A stretch of 64,000 nt of DNA from Spongiibacter nanhainus. Lineage in GTDB: Bacteria; Pseudomonadota; Gammaproteobacteria; Pseudomonadales; Spongiibacteraceae. The DNA lies in NCBI RefSeq assembly GCF_016132545.1, contig NZ_CP066167.1, positions 3,532,001 to 3,596,000 on the forward strand, written 5' to 3'. The notes below the pieces were generated by a model. That model did no database searches. It was not told the DNA's origin and worked only from the letters and a program-made list of their open reading frames with translations. A program made the translations under genes and the position numbers. Positions 9,439 to 16,891 of this stretch are shown here, piece after piece; position 1 is the first letter of the stretch, and every line of letters begins with the position of its first letter.

Positions 9439-11829
9439 TTAAAAATTCCAGATCACCTGTAATGCATAGGAACGCGGCGCCGCCAGGGTCGGCTGGGTGC
9501 CAAAGTCGGAGGCAAAGAAGCCAGCGGTATAACGCTCGTCGGTCAAGTTGCGCACACTGAGAGTCGTGCGCAAATCCCAGCGCTCGTACAGGTAACTTAA
9601 GCGGCTGCCGTAAAGCCAGTAGGATTCTTGACGGGAAACGTCCCGGTTACTGGCCTCGTAGTAAAACTCATCGGTGTAATAGGCATCAAATGCCAGTTCC
9701 AGCGGCCCACCGTCCATATTCCAGGTTTTGCTCAGCGAGGCTGTCGCGGTCATGCTGGGGGTACGGATAACGTCGTTGCCACTGTAATCTTCGTTCTGCT
9801 GAAAGGTGCCGTTTTCATCATAACCGGAGGCACCATCAAACTCTTCATACTGCGCATCCAGGAAGGACATACCGCCGATCAGCGCCAAGTTGTCGATCAC
9901 ATTGGGGAACAGCGGCATAAAGCCATCGAACTCAAAGCCGCGAATACGCGCCGCACCGGCGTTCTGGAAGCTGATCACACCGCCGGCAAACAATGACAAA
10001 TAGTAGGTTTGCAGGTTTTCCACGTCGTAATCAAATACCGCCGCATTGAGCTGAATGGCACCATCGTAGAACGAGGTTTTAATACCCAGCTCCCAAGCCT
10101 CAAGCTCCTCGGGTGCCACGTAGTCAGGCTGATCGTAGATGACCACGGTATTATAGGTTGCCGCCTTTACCGCTTCCTGCCAGGACAGGTAGATCATTGT
10201 ATCGTTGTCGAAGGGCCGCAGCTGAACCGACACTTTGGGTGTGAAGTCTTTTTGTAGGTCCGTGGCTGGATAGGGATTCCCCTCGCTGTCTGTGGCTCGA
10301 TCGCTGTTGTCGAATAATTCTTGACGACCACCTGCGGTATCCAAACCGGCACTAGACCTGACAATATAGCGCTCCTCTTCCTGGTAGCGCCCCCCCAACG
10401 TCAGATCCAGCCAATCAGTGAAACTGATGGTGGTTTGCGCGAAGACCGCTTTGGACTCGGTGCCAATCAGGCCCACCAAATCAAACGCCCCACTGGGCAA
10501 ATTCTGGCCCAGTAGCGCATTGACCAAGCTAACCAGTGGCTGGGGTAAAGTCAGCCCGGCGATGGAACCGCTGGTCAGGTCCAGACCCAACAGCGAAAAG
10601 TCCAGCTCTTCAAAGCCCTGCACCGCTTCAAAGTAGAAGCCGCCGACAATCCACTCAAGCCAACTCGGCCCCCACTCACCATTGGAGAGAAACTGCACCT
10701 CGGCGGATTGCGCGTCGATATACTGGCTGGGAGTCGCCAGCGTCGATATCGGTTGAGCAGAACCGTCAAAGTCCCGCACCCCGGTGGTGTCCATGCGCTG
10801 GTCGCTGCCCAGCAGTTTGAAGGTAAACCATGGAGCAAAATATTCGATAGAGCCGTAGTAGACGTCGTTGGCATCGGTATCGTTTAGTGTCAGCGTGTCC
10901 AGCTCACCTTTGTAGCCGCGCTGGGGCTCAATACCCAGGGTTTGACCCAGTAGTGAGGGCTCCGCGGTATAACCGGTGCTGCCTTCGCCGATATACATCT
11001 CCATATGAACCGCGGCCAAGTTGATATCCAAATCCTCAGTGGGCTGAGCGCGCAGCTTGATGCGATAGCCCTTGGCGGTGTCGCCATCCACCGGCCGACG
11101 GGGGTTACCGTGGCGCCCCTCGTAGTAGCCATCAGTCGTGGAGTACAGCGCTGTGGCGCTCATCGCCACATCGTCGAGAATCGGCACATTCACATGCACC
11201 CGGCCCTGGGTACTGTCAAAGCTGCCAATCTCAGCCAAGGCTTCACCATAGAAGCCATCAAACTCTGGGTTCTTGGTGTGGACGGCGATGGCACCGCCGG
11301 TGGCGTTGCGGCCAAACAGCGTACCCTGCGGCCCCTTAAGGACCTCGATGCGCTCCACCGAACCAAAGTTTTGCGCCAGATTAGAGGCGAAGGGGTAGTA
11401 GATACCGTCGATATAGGTAGCGACACTGGGGTCGGCGGCAATAGTGGCGTCGGTGCCGATACCCCGCAGAAAGGTGATGGTATAACTCACCTGCTCGGTG
11501 ACATTCAACCCGGGGGTGATGCGTTGCAGATCGACTTGATCGGTGATACCCAAGGCATCCAGCTTTTCACCGGAAAAGGCCTGAATGGAGACCGGCACGT
11601 CCTGGACGCTTTCTTCACGCTTTTGGGCCGTGACCACCACCTCCTCGAGCAATCGCGAGGTCGTGCGGCGAGCTGCCGGGGCCGCAGCCGCCGGGGCATT
11701 CACACTGGGTCCGTCGAGCTCAGCGGCATCGGTCTGTCCGAAGGACAATCCCGCCGCCAGTAGTACACTCGCACTGAGCAGAGTTCTTTTGGGAAATTTA
11801 ACAACACCGTTGTTCACGCACCTGTTCAC
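9439..11829 (-). CDS. TonB-dependent outer-membrane receptor 2
   Basis: About 796 residues from a GTG start at 11829. The signal peptide region contains SVLLAAGLSFGQTDAAE. An Ala/Pro linker and LLEEVVVTAQKREESVQDVP then open the plug, with FLRGIGTDATIAADPSVATY and IEVLKGPQGTLFGRNATGGA as plug motifs. The C-terminus is Phe (ALQVIWNF). The ribosome site and start lie in a perfect 12-bp tandem duplication, so initiation could occur at GTG 11829, at GTG 11817 or a little downstream. The gene is just upstream of receptor 1 on the same strand and diverges from the first DUF2236 gene. Ligand unknown. Confidence 0.9.
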   Translation of the reverse strand: MNRCVNNGVVKFPKRTLLSASVLLAAGLSFGQTDAAELDGPSVNAPAAAAPAARRTTSRLLEEVVVTAQKREESVQDVPVSIQAFSGEKLDALGITDQVDLQRITPGLNVTEQVSYTITFLRGIGTDATIAADPSVATYIDGIYYPFASNLAQNFGSVERIEVLKGPQGTLFGRNATGGAIAVHTKNPEFDGFYGEALAEIGSFDSTQGRVHVNVPILDDVAMSATALYSTTDGYYEGRHGNPRRPVDGDTAKGYRIKLRAQPTEDLDINLAAVHMEMYIGEGSTGYTAEPSLLGQTLGIEPQRGYKGELDTLTLNDTDANDVYYGSIEYFAPWFTFKLLGSDQRMDTTGVRDFDGSAQPISTLATPSQYIDAQSAEVQFLSNGEWGPSWLEWIVGGFYFEAVQGFEELDFSLLGLDLTSGSIAGLTLPQPLVSLVNALLGQNLPSGAFDLVGLIGTESKAVFAQTTISFTDWLDLTLGGRYQEEERYIVRSSAGLDTAGGRQELFDNSDRATDSEGNPYPATDLQKDFTPKVSVQLRPFDNDTMIYLSWQEAVKAATYNTVVIYDQPDYVAPEELEAWELGIKTSFYDGAIQLNAAVFDYDVENLQTYYLSLFAGGVISFQNAGAARIRGFEFDGFMPLFPNVIDNLALIGGMSFLDAQYEEFDGASGYDENGTFQQNEDYSGNDVIRTPSMTATASLSKTWNMDGGPLELAFDAYYTDEFYYEASNRDVSRQESYWLYGSRLSYLYERWDLRTTLSVRNLTDERYTAGFFASDFGTQPTLAAPRSYALQVIWNF

Positions 11830-11835
11830 GCACCT
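11812..11835. repeat. 12-bp tandem duplication covering the start of TonB receptor 2
   Basis: GTTCACGCACCT occurs twice head to tail. Read on the minus strand each copy is AGGTGCGTGAAC, which contains a Shine-Dalgarno-like AGG and an in-frame GTG. The duplication therefore gives two alternative starts 12 nt apart in the same frame. Confidence 0.85.
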
Positions 11836-11884
11836 ACCCTCGTCGCTACTTTGTTATTCGCCATCTAACCAGCGATTAATTTAG

Positions 11885-11894
11885 CGACTTTAGT
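11885..11894. promoter_or_regulatory. Weak candidate operator CGACTTTAGT between TonB receptor 2 and the DUF2236 gene
   Basis: CGACTTTAGT is identical to the core of the site upstream of the fourth TonB receptor (58796-58813) and lies 56 nt upstream of the receptor 2 start. Only the 10-base core matches, so chance is possible. Confidence 0.3.
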
Positions 11895-12039
11895 CAGTGC
11901 GCCGGTCTCAGCGCAATACACCCGGCGCCTGTACTGGCGCTCAAGAACCATTGGAGTGCCCCCCAAACCAAACTGGGGGCCTATTTGCTCTAATCTATGG
12001 CGCCATTGATCGTCAGTGACCCCCTGGGAGGCCAAAACC

Positions 12040-12921
12040 ATGTCAGAGAATCCCACACCGCAAGTCGATATGCGTGACATCAGCTTTCTCAAGCCCGCCG
12101 GTGAGCCGGCCATGCTATCCCCTGATTCGGTGTCCTGGCAGGTGTTCAAAAACCCGGTGGCCATGTTTATCGGCGGGATTACCGCGACCCTATTAGAACT
12201 GGCAGAGCCCCGCATTCGCGCTGGCGTTTGGGATAATACTGAATTCAAGGATAAGCCTCTGCCGCGCCTGAAACGCACTGGGCTGGCGGCCATGGTGACG
12301 GTATACGGCGCTGAATCCACCGCCCGCCGACTGATTCACGGCGTCAATCAGCGCCACGCCAAAATTCGCGGCACCACCGAGGATGGCGTCCGCTACCACG
12401 CCTCCCAGCGGGAGTTAATGAACTGGGTGCACACCACGGCTTCATTCGGCTTTTTGGAGGCCTATCGTGCCTTTGTTCGGGAAGTCCCCCTCGCCGATCG
12501 GGACCGTTTCTACAGCGAAGCACTCAACAGCGCCTCGGTGTATGGCGCACCCGGCTGCCCCAGCAGCGAAATCGAATGCAAGGAGCACTTTGCTGCCATC
12601 AGCGACCAGCTACAGGCGACCGAAGTGAATCGAGAGTTTCTCGACATCATGCGCCGTACCCCCGCACTGCCCGGAATTATGCGCCCCTTTCAAGGGCTGT
12701 TTATCCGCGCCGCGGTATCGCTACTACCGCCGCCGCTGCTCACCCAGCTGGAGCTTGAGGATATGGGACGACTGCGCCCCTGGGAGCGCTGGCTGGTCAC
12801 TCTATTTGGCAAGCTCACAGATCGCATGGTGATCAAGAACTCCCCCGCCGTACAAAGCTGTCAGCGACTGGGTTTGCCAGCGGACTACCTCTATCAAAAA
12901 AGCCGCCGGCTCGGAACCTAG
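12040..12921 (+). CDS. DUF2236 (MpaB / latex-clearing-protein fold) oxygenase, copy 1
   Basis: About 293 residues. The family contains haem-b oxygenases, including the rubber oxygenase Lcp and fungal MpaB. The ATG at 12040 is chosen because GGGAGG sits about 9 nt upstream; an in-frame ATG at 12016 lacks such a site. Visible family signature: SVSWQVFKNPVAMFIGGITA, EPRIRAGVWDNT, then R76-L-K-R79-T80 and H106 26 residues later. This spacing resembles the R-x-x-K-T...H signature of Lcp, whose His is the haem axial ligand. No signal peptide is seen, so it is probably cytoplasmic, unlike exported Lcp. A paralogue lies at 26742-27686. Substrate unknown; an oxidised isoprenoid is the working inference. 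Confidence 0.8.
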   Translation: MSENPTPQVDMRDISFLKPAGEPAMLSPDSVSWQVFKNPVAMFIGGITATLLELAEPRIRAGVWDNTEFKDKPLPRLKRTGLAAMVTVYGAESTARRLIHGVNQRHAKIRGTTEDGVRYHASQRELMNWVHTTASFGFLEAYRAFVREVPLADRDRFYSEALNSASVYGAPGCPSSEIECKEHFAAISDQLQATEVNREFLDIMRRTPALPGIMRPFQGLFIRAAVSLLPPPLLTQLELEDMGRLRPWERWLVTLFGKLTDRMVIKNSPAVQSCQRLGLPADYLYQKSRRLGT

Positions 12922-12999
12922 GCGCGGCGCCGCCCTTGCGACGTTTGGTGTATTATCAAGGGTCTACCCCAATGGTTTTCACCCGCAAGGAATGCAGCG

Positions 13000-14211
13000 A
13001 TGGCACTCACCGCACTACAGGCCTACAACCTGGAAAAAGCCCTGGGCCGGGGTCAGCTTGTTGAGGCCATCAAGCTCTACCGAGAGGCCACGGGTTGCGA
13101 TCTCACCACGGCAAAAATAGAAGTCGATAAATTTGCCGCCGAGCTCAAGAAGCGTAAGCCCTGGCTATTCAAAGACCAAGCTCTGCCAGAGAGCAGTGGC
13201 GTCGATGCCGATGGCGCCATCCGCAAAACGCGCTTTAACCCCAAGGCATTACTGGTGTTCTTTTTGGTAGACGGCCTGATCTTTGCCGGCATTATTTATT
13301 ACTTCGTGTTTTACCAGCCGGACCAGCGAGCCGAACGACGCGCTGAGCGCGCGAGCAGCGCTTCAGTTCAGGCAACATCTGGCAACCAGGGCCGCCCTGC
13401 CAGCCAACGCCTAATCCCACCCACCAGCCCGGACCAATACACGGCGGCAATCGGCGACGCCGACTCCTTTGCCTCGCTTTATCGACAGAAAATTCAGAGC
13501 CGGGACTACATCGCGCGTAAAAGCTCATCCAGCAGCCGCCGATATGATGACAGTGAGCTAGAGCGACAGATTAAAACTGCCCGAAGCGAGCTCGCCAAGA
13601 TGCGCCCGCTACCGGATCACCAGAGCGCCGCCTACATCCCCCTCACCGAGGGGCAGCCCACCATCGACGGCATACTGGAGACCAGCGAATGGCAGGATGC
13701 CATTGTGCTGGCGGTGGACGAAGAGCTCGGCACCGACCTCTATCTGCAAACCGACGGTGAGTGGCTGTTTATTGCCTGCGACGCACGCGGCGAAAAAACG
13801 CCCGGGGGCTACGATCAACTGCGGGTCTACTTCCACGCCGGCTTGCTGGAAAATTTAGTCAACGAGCGTATTCATATTGGCCGCAGCGGAGGTGTCACCA
13901 GCATCCGCCAAACCCGATTCCGCTGGCAGGGCAAGCCGCCCAAAAACGATGACGAGCGCTGGAAAAAATACCAGATCAGCGATTGGGGCCTTTACCAATA
14001 TGCCGCCGGCACATCGTCAATGAGCGCCGGCCACCGACAATACGAGGCGGCAATACACCTCGGTGAGGCTGGTCTCCACGCCGGCGCGCCCTTCACTGTT
14101 TATGTTGAGGTAGAAACCGACCCGTTGCGCAATGACGCCGGCAAATTTGTCGAACGCCGCTATTTGGGGCACTACGGCAGTGAAGCCCAGCCAAAATGGC
14201 TGGTGTTTTAA
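13000..14211 (+). CDS. Single-pass membrane protein: L7/L12-like N-terminal helix domain plus CBM9-like C-terminal domain
   Basis: 403 residues, function unknown. Residues 1-50 (ALGRGQLVEAIKLYREATGC...) resemble the C-terminal fold of ribosomal protein L7/L12 seen in some small bacterial proteins of unknown role. One transmembrane segment follows at about 82-103 (ALLVFFLVDGLIFAGIIYYF), then a low-complexity, Arg/Ser-rich linker, and from about residue 205 a domain starting PTIDGILETSEWQDAIVL that looks like carbohydrate-binding module 9 (typically a non-catalytic haem or sugar-binding fold). AAGGAA lies 7 nt before the ATG. It starts 78 bp after the DUF2236 gene in the same direction. The CBM9-type fold also occurs as a haem-binding domain in redox proteins, so an electron-transfer role is possible but unproven. 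Confidence 0.55.
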   Translation: MALTALQAYNLEKALGRGQLVEAIKLYREATGCDLTTAKIEVDKFAAELKKRKPWLFKDQALPESSGVDADGAIRKTRFNPKALLVFFLVDGLIFAGIIYYFVFYQPDQRAERRAERASSASVQATSGNQGRPASQRLIPPTSPDQYTAAIGDADSFASLYRQKIQSRDYIARKSSSSSRRYDDSELERQIKTARSELAKMRPLPDHQSAAYIPLTEGQPTIDGILETSEWQDAIVLAVDEELGTDLYLQTDGEWLFIACDARGEKTPGGYDQLRVYFHAGLLENLVNERIHIGRSGGVTSIRQTRFRWQGKPPKNDDERWKKYQISDWGLYQYAAGTSSMSAGHRQYEAAIHLGEAGLHAGAPFTVYVEVETDPLRNDAGKFVERRYLGHYGSEAQPKWLVF

Positions 14212-14293
14212 GTTGACGACGGACAGCGCCTTGGCGAGTGGTGCTGTCCGCGGCGATAGCGGGCTTTCCAGACAGTCCAGCGCCTGTTGTTAG

Positions 14294-14323
14294 CACAGCG
14301 GCTGCATCCACAGCGGCTGCATC
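14294..14323. repeat. Two tandem copies of a 15-bp unit
   Basis: CACAGCGGCTGCATC is repeated exactly twice, followed by a partial third copy (CACAGCG). Non-coding, role unknown. Confidence 0.8.
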
Positions 14324-14480
14324 CACAGCGACCGCAAGACCAGCATACAACCACTCAAGACTAGCGTCCCCAAGGCCACACTTTTTCAGCGGTGCCACCG
14401 CTGTCCTCTCTGCAACACTGATTTTCAGACAACCCTAGCCCCACCAACGCGACTAATAAGCCGACGCTTGACTTAACAAA

Positions 14481-14494
14481 TGTACAGGTGTACA
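14481..14494. promoter_or_regulatory. Inverted repeat TGTAC-N4-GTACA, candidate operator
   Basis: TGTACAGGTGTACA is a perfect 5-bp dyad with 4-bp spacer, about 170 nt upstream of the third RoxA-like gene. A related TGTACA-centred palindrome lies at 21905-21924 near the carboxylase. Both resemble operators of dimeric repressors; no TetR-type gene is in the window. Confidence 0.4.
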
Positions 14495-14666
14495 AATTTG
14501 CATACAAAAGTACAATATGTGCTTAGTGGCAGCAGCTGCCACGCCAACCAGGTGCATTCAGCGGGCGTATCGATCCGCGCTACCTCAAGCAAAAACGAAG
14601 CAGCAAGCTGTATAAAAGAAGCAAGCAATACAAAAAAGCGACGCAAAAATAACAGCGCTAACCAGG

Positions 14667-16778
14667 ATGGGCATAAAGATGGTAACGGTGAGGCAAACCC
14701 TATTCGCGGTGCTAATCAGCACCGCAACAATACTCAGTGGCTGCGGCGGCAGTAGCGGCAGCGCACAAACCAACAATTCGACCAACAGTAACGGCGACTC
14801 CAATAGCAATGCCGGCGGCGAACCATCATCGACGTCATCGCTATTGGGCAGTCGCCGCGGCGGTCACTACTGGCACGACTACTGTGAGGGCAAGCCTGAC
14901 AGTACTCCCGTTCCCGCCGACCCGAGGGAAATGGTCGTGCCCGGCGTCAACGAGGGCAAAGCGGTATTGATGAATGCCTGGTGGCAGACCTGCCAGGACG
15001 ACAACCACCCCGGCACCTGCGGTGAACTGCGCCGTCGCGATGCCGAGGGGCTGGCCCTGGTCGCCGCCGAGGGCCGACCAGGCGCCGGCAGTATGTTTAC
15101 CGGTGACCACAGCGAATCCATGTTCGGCTTTGCCGCGGCTGACTACGCCGAGATGTGGGATTCAATCTGGGGCTTGTCACAACGGCCTGCACAATTCGAC
15201 GAGCTGGTCGCCCAGCGCTGGGGGATGCCGCTATCTAAAGTGCGCAACCCCTACCCGCTGCCAGGCGAGGATCCCAACGCCCCGGGTATGAACGGCGGTA
15301 GCGGTCAGCTGCCCATGGGCGTGACCCAATTACGGGAAGCCGATGGCACCTGGACCGGGCAGCTCAATGTAACCTGCAGCATCTGTCACGGCGGCGGCGT
15401 CGGCTCGGAAGCCGACAGTCCGGAGCTGGGTCCAATGTATGGCACCAACTCCCTGTCTGACATCACCGTGATGTTTACCGATCTGGCGCGCCTCGCACCC
15501 CAGCAGGCGGCGCTGGCGATCATTTCCCAAAACAAGGTGCGCGGCACCGGTAACATCACTAACTTCCAGTTGTTTGGCACCCTGACCCTGGCGGATTTCC
15601 AAACCCTTCCGGGCTGGCTCTCGGTGCAAGCCGAGCCCTCCACCGGGACCGAAGATCCCCCGGTGTGGTGGAACGTGGGAAGTCGCACCGCCAAGTTCTT
15701 TGACGGCGCACAGAAAGTGGATGCCAAACGCATAGAGCTGTCCTTCCACTTCCCGGATTTCTTTAACGACTTGGAAGGCGCCAAGCAATGGGTGTTAGAA
15801 AACCAGCAGGACGGCGACACCTGGATGACCGGGTTGAAGTCTCCCGCCTGGCCGGAAAACAGCCTCGGCGATATCGACACCCAACTCGCTGAAGCCGGGG
15901 CGGTGTTATTCCACGCCAAAGACTTGTGGGCACCGGGGCTCAATAACCCCACCGAACGCCCCGAGGGCGGCAACGGCTCCTGTGCTAGCTGCCACGGCGC
16001 GTACTCACCGCGCTACGCCAACGATCCGGCATTCCTCGACTCGCCCTTACTGGAAGGTATCGCGTCCTACATTACGCCCATTGATATCATCGACACCGAC
16101 CGCGCCCGCCTCAATGGTAACTCCACAAGGGTGCAGGAATACTCCCGGGAAAACTGGTTCGCCTATTCTGACGGCCCCTACAACGACGACGGCGTATCGC
16201 TGTGTGGCAATTGGGCCGACCCGTCACTACGCGGCGATACCGAACTGGGCTACCTAGCGCCACCTCTCTACGGTGTTTGGGCCACGGCCCCCTACTTCCA
16301 TAACGGTTCGGTGCCCAACATCGAAGGGGTGCTCGACCCCAGCAAGCGCCCCGAGATTTGGCGCCGCAACTCGGTGCCCGCTCCCGAAGGCCTGGAAGGT
16401 CAAGTGGTGATGGGCTTTGACTACAGTCTGCAAACAGGCTACGACCGGGAAAATTTGGGCTGGAATTACCAGCAGCTGGCCTGCGAAGCGGGCACCTCAT
16501 TACCCATACCCTTGGTGGGCGTGACCATTCCGCTGATTGACTGCAACCCAATGGAGTCCGGCGGCACCACCTTGCAGGACGCCCTCGGCCTACTGTGGGG
16601 CAATGGCGGCCTGGCTTGGAACTTACTCAATGTGCCGATTTTCACCGATCAGCAAATTGAAGAGCGCAAAATCTACAACACCAACTACTACAGCCAGGGC
16701 AATGGCGGCCACGAGTTTACCGCGGTGCTGACCGAAGCGGAGCGTCGCGCGATTAAGGAATACCTGAAGACGCTATAG
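14667..16778 (+). CDS. Dihaem c-type cytochrome lipoprotein, RoxA/RoxB-like, copy 3
   Basis: About 703 residues; translation could also begin at ATG 14679, which sits better relative to AGG upstream. Lipobox LSGC after a short hydrophobic stretch, then an Asn/Ser/Gly-rich linker, predicts a lipoprotein. Haem motifs are CSICH (C237-H241) and CASCH (C439-H443). Shared family blocks: [63 protein letters not shown]. It is on the opposite strand from the other two copies and is followed by its own TonB receptor and a P450, so each strand has a cytochrome-plus-receptor module. Expected to use O2 on a hydrophobic alkene-rich substrate if it acts like RoxA; peroxidase activity is the alternative. Confidence 0.75.
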   Translation: MGIKMVTVRQTLFAVLISTATILSGCGGSSGSAQTNNSTNSNGDSNSNAGGEPSSTSSLLGSRRGGHYWHDYCEGKPDSTPVPADPREMVVPGVNEGKAVLMNAWWQTCQDDNHPGTCGELRRRDAEGLALVAAEGRPGAGSMFTGDHSESMFGFAAADYAEMWDSIWGLSQRPAQFDELVAQRWGMPLSKVRNPYPLPGEDPNAPGMNGGSGQLPMGVTQLREADGTWTGQLNVTCSICHGGGVGSEADSPELGPMYGTNSLSDITVMFTDLARLAPQQAALAIISQNKVRGTGNITNFQLFGTLTLADFQTLPGWLSVQAEPSTGTEDPPVWWNVGSRTAKFFDGAQKVDAKRIELSFHFPDFFNDLEGAKQWVLENQQDGDTWMTGLKSPAWPENSLGDIDTQLAEAGAVLFHAKDLWAPGLNNPTERPEGGNGSCASCHGAYSPRYANDPAFLDSPLLEGIASYITPIDIIDTDRARLNGNSTRVQEYSRENWFAYSDGPYNDDGVSLCGNWADPSLRGDTELGYLAPPLYGVWATAPYFHNGSVPNIEGVLDPSKRPEIWRRNSVPAPEGLEGQVVMGFDYSLQTGYDRENLGWNYQQLACEAGTSLPIPLVGVTIPLIDCNPMESGGTTLQDALGLLWGNGGLAWNLLNVPIFTDQQIEERKIYNTNYYSQGNGGHEFTAVLTEAERRAIKEYLKTL

Positions 16779-16792
16779 GTCGCCCCTGAAGT

Positions 16793-16818
16793 GGCGCCGC
16801 ATAATCAAGTGCGGCGCC
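16793..16818 (+). terminator. Hairpin terminator after RoxA-like copy 3
   Basis: GGCGCCGCA and TGCGGCGCC form a 9-bp stem with an 8-base loop, 15 bp after the stop. Only TT follows, so it is a weak intrinsic terminator or a processing/stability hairpin ahead of the TonB receptor gene. Confidence 0.55.
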
Positions 16819-16891
16819 TTAACCCAATCGGCTAAAACATTTAGTGAAATAATACTCCAACGGTAACCCAATCAGCTGTTGGAAGAGAGGA

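Larger units (their letters stand above)
14212..14666. other. 455-bp intergenic region upstream of the third RoxA-like gene
   Basis: No credible gene. It contains a 15-bp tandem repeat (14294-14323), an inverted repeat around 14481-14494, and an AT-richer stretch before the RoxA-like gene. It presumably carries that gene's promoter. A short open frame at 14480-14755 overlaps the cytochrome start and has no family resemblance. Confidence 0.6.

Noticed and set aside
11005-11763. 252-codon plus-strand frame inside TonB receptor 2
   Set aside because: Antisense to a convincing receptor gene and without recognisable domain.
14294-14323. 15-bp tandem repeat as a CRISPR or iteron array
   Set aside because: Only two full copies without spacers, and no cas or replication genes nearby.
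14480-14755. Short plus-strand open frame (91 codons) before RoxA-like copy 3
   Set aside because: Overlaps the cytochrome start in another frame, has low-complexity Lys/Asn/Ser-rich sequence, no ribosome site and no family resemblance.
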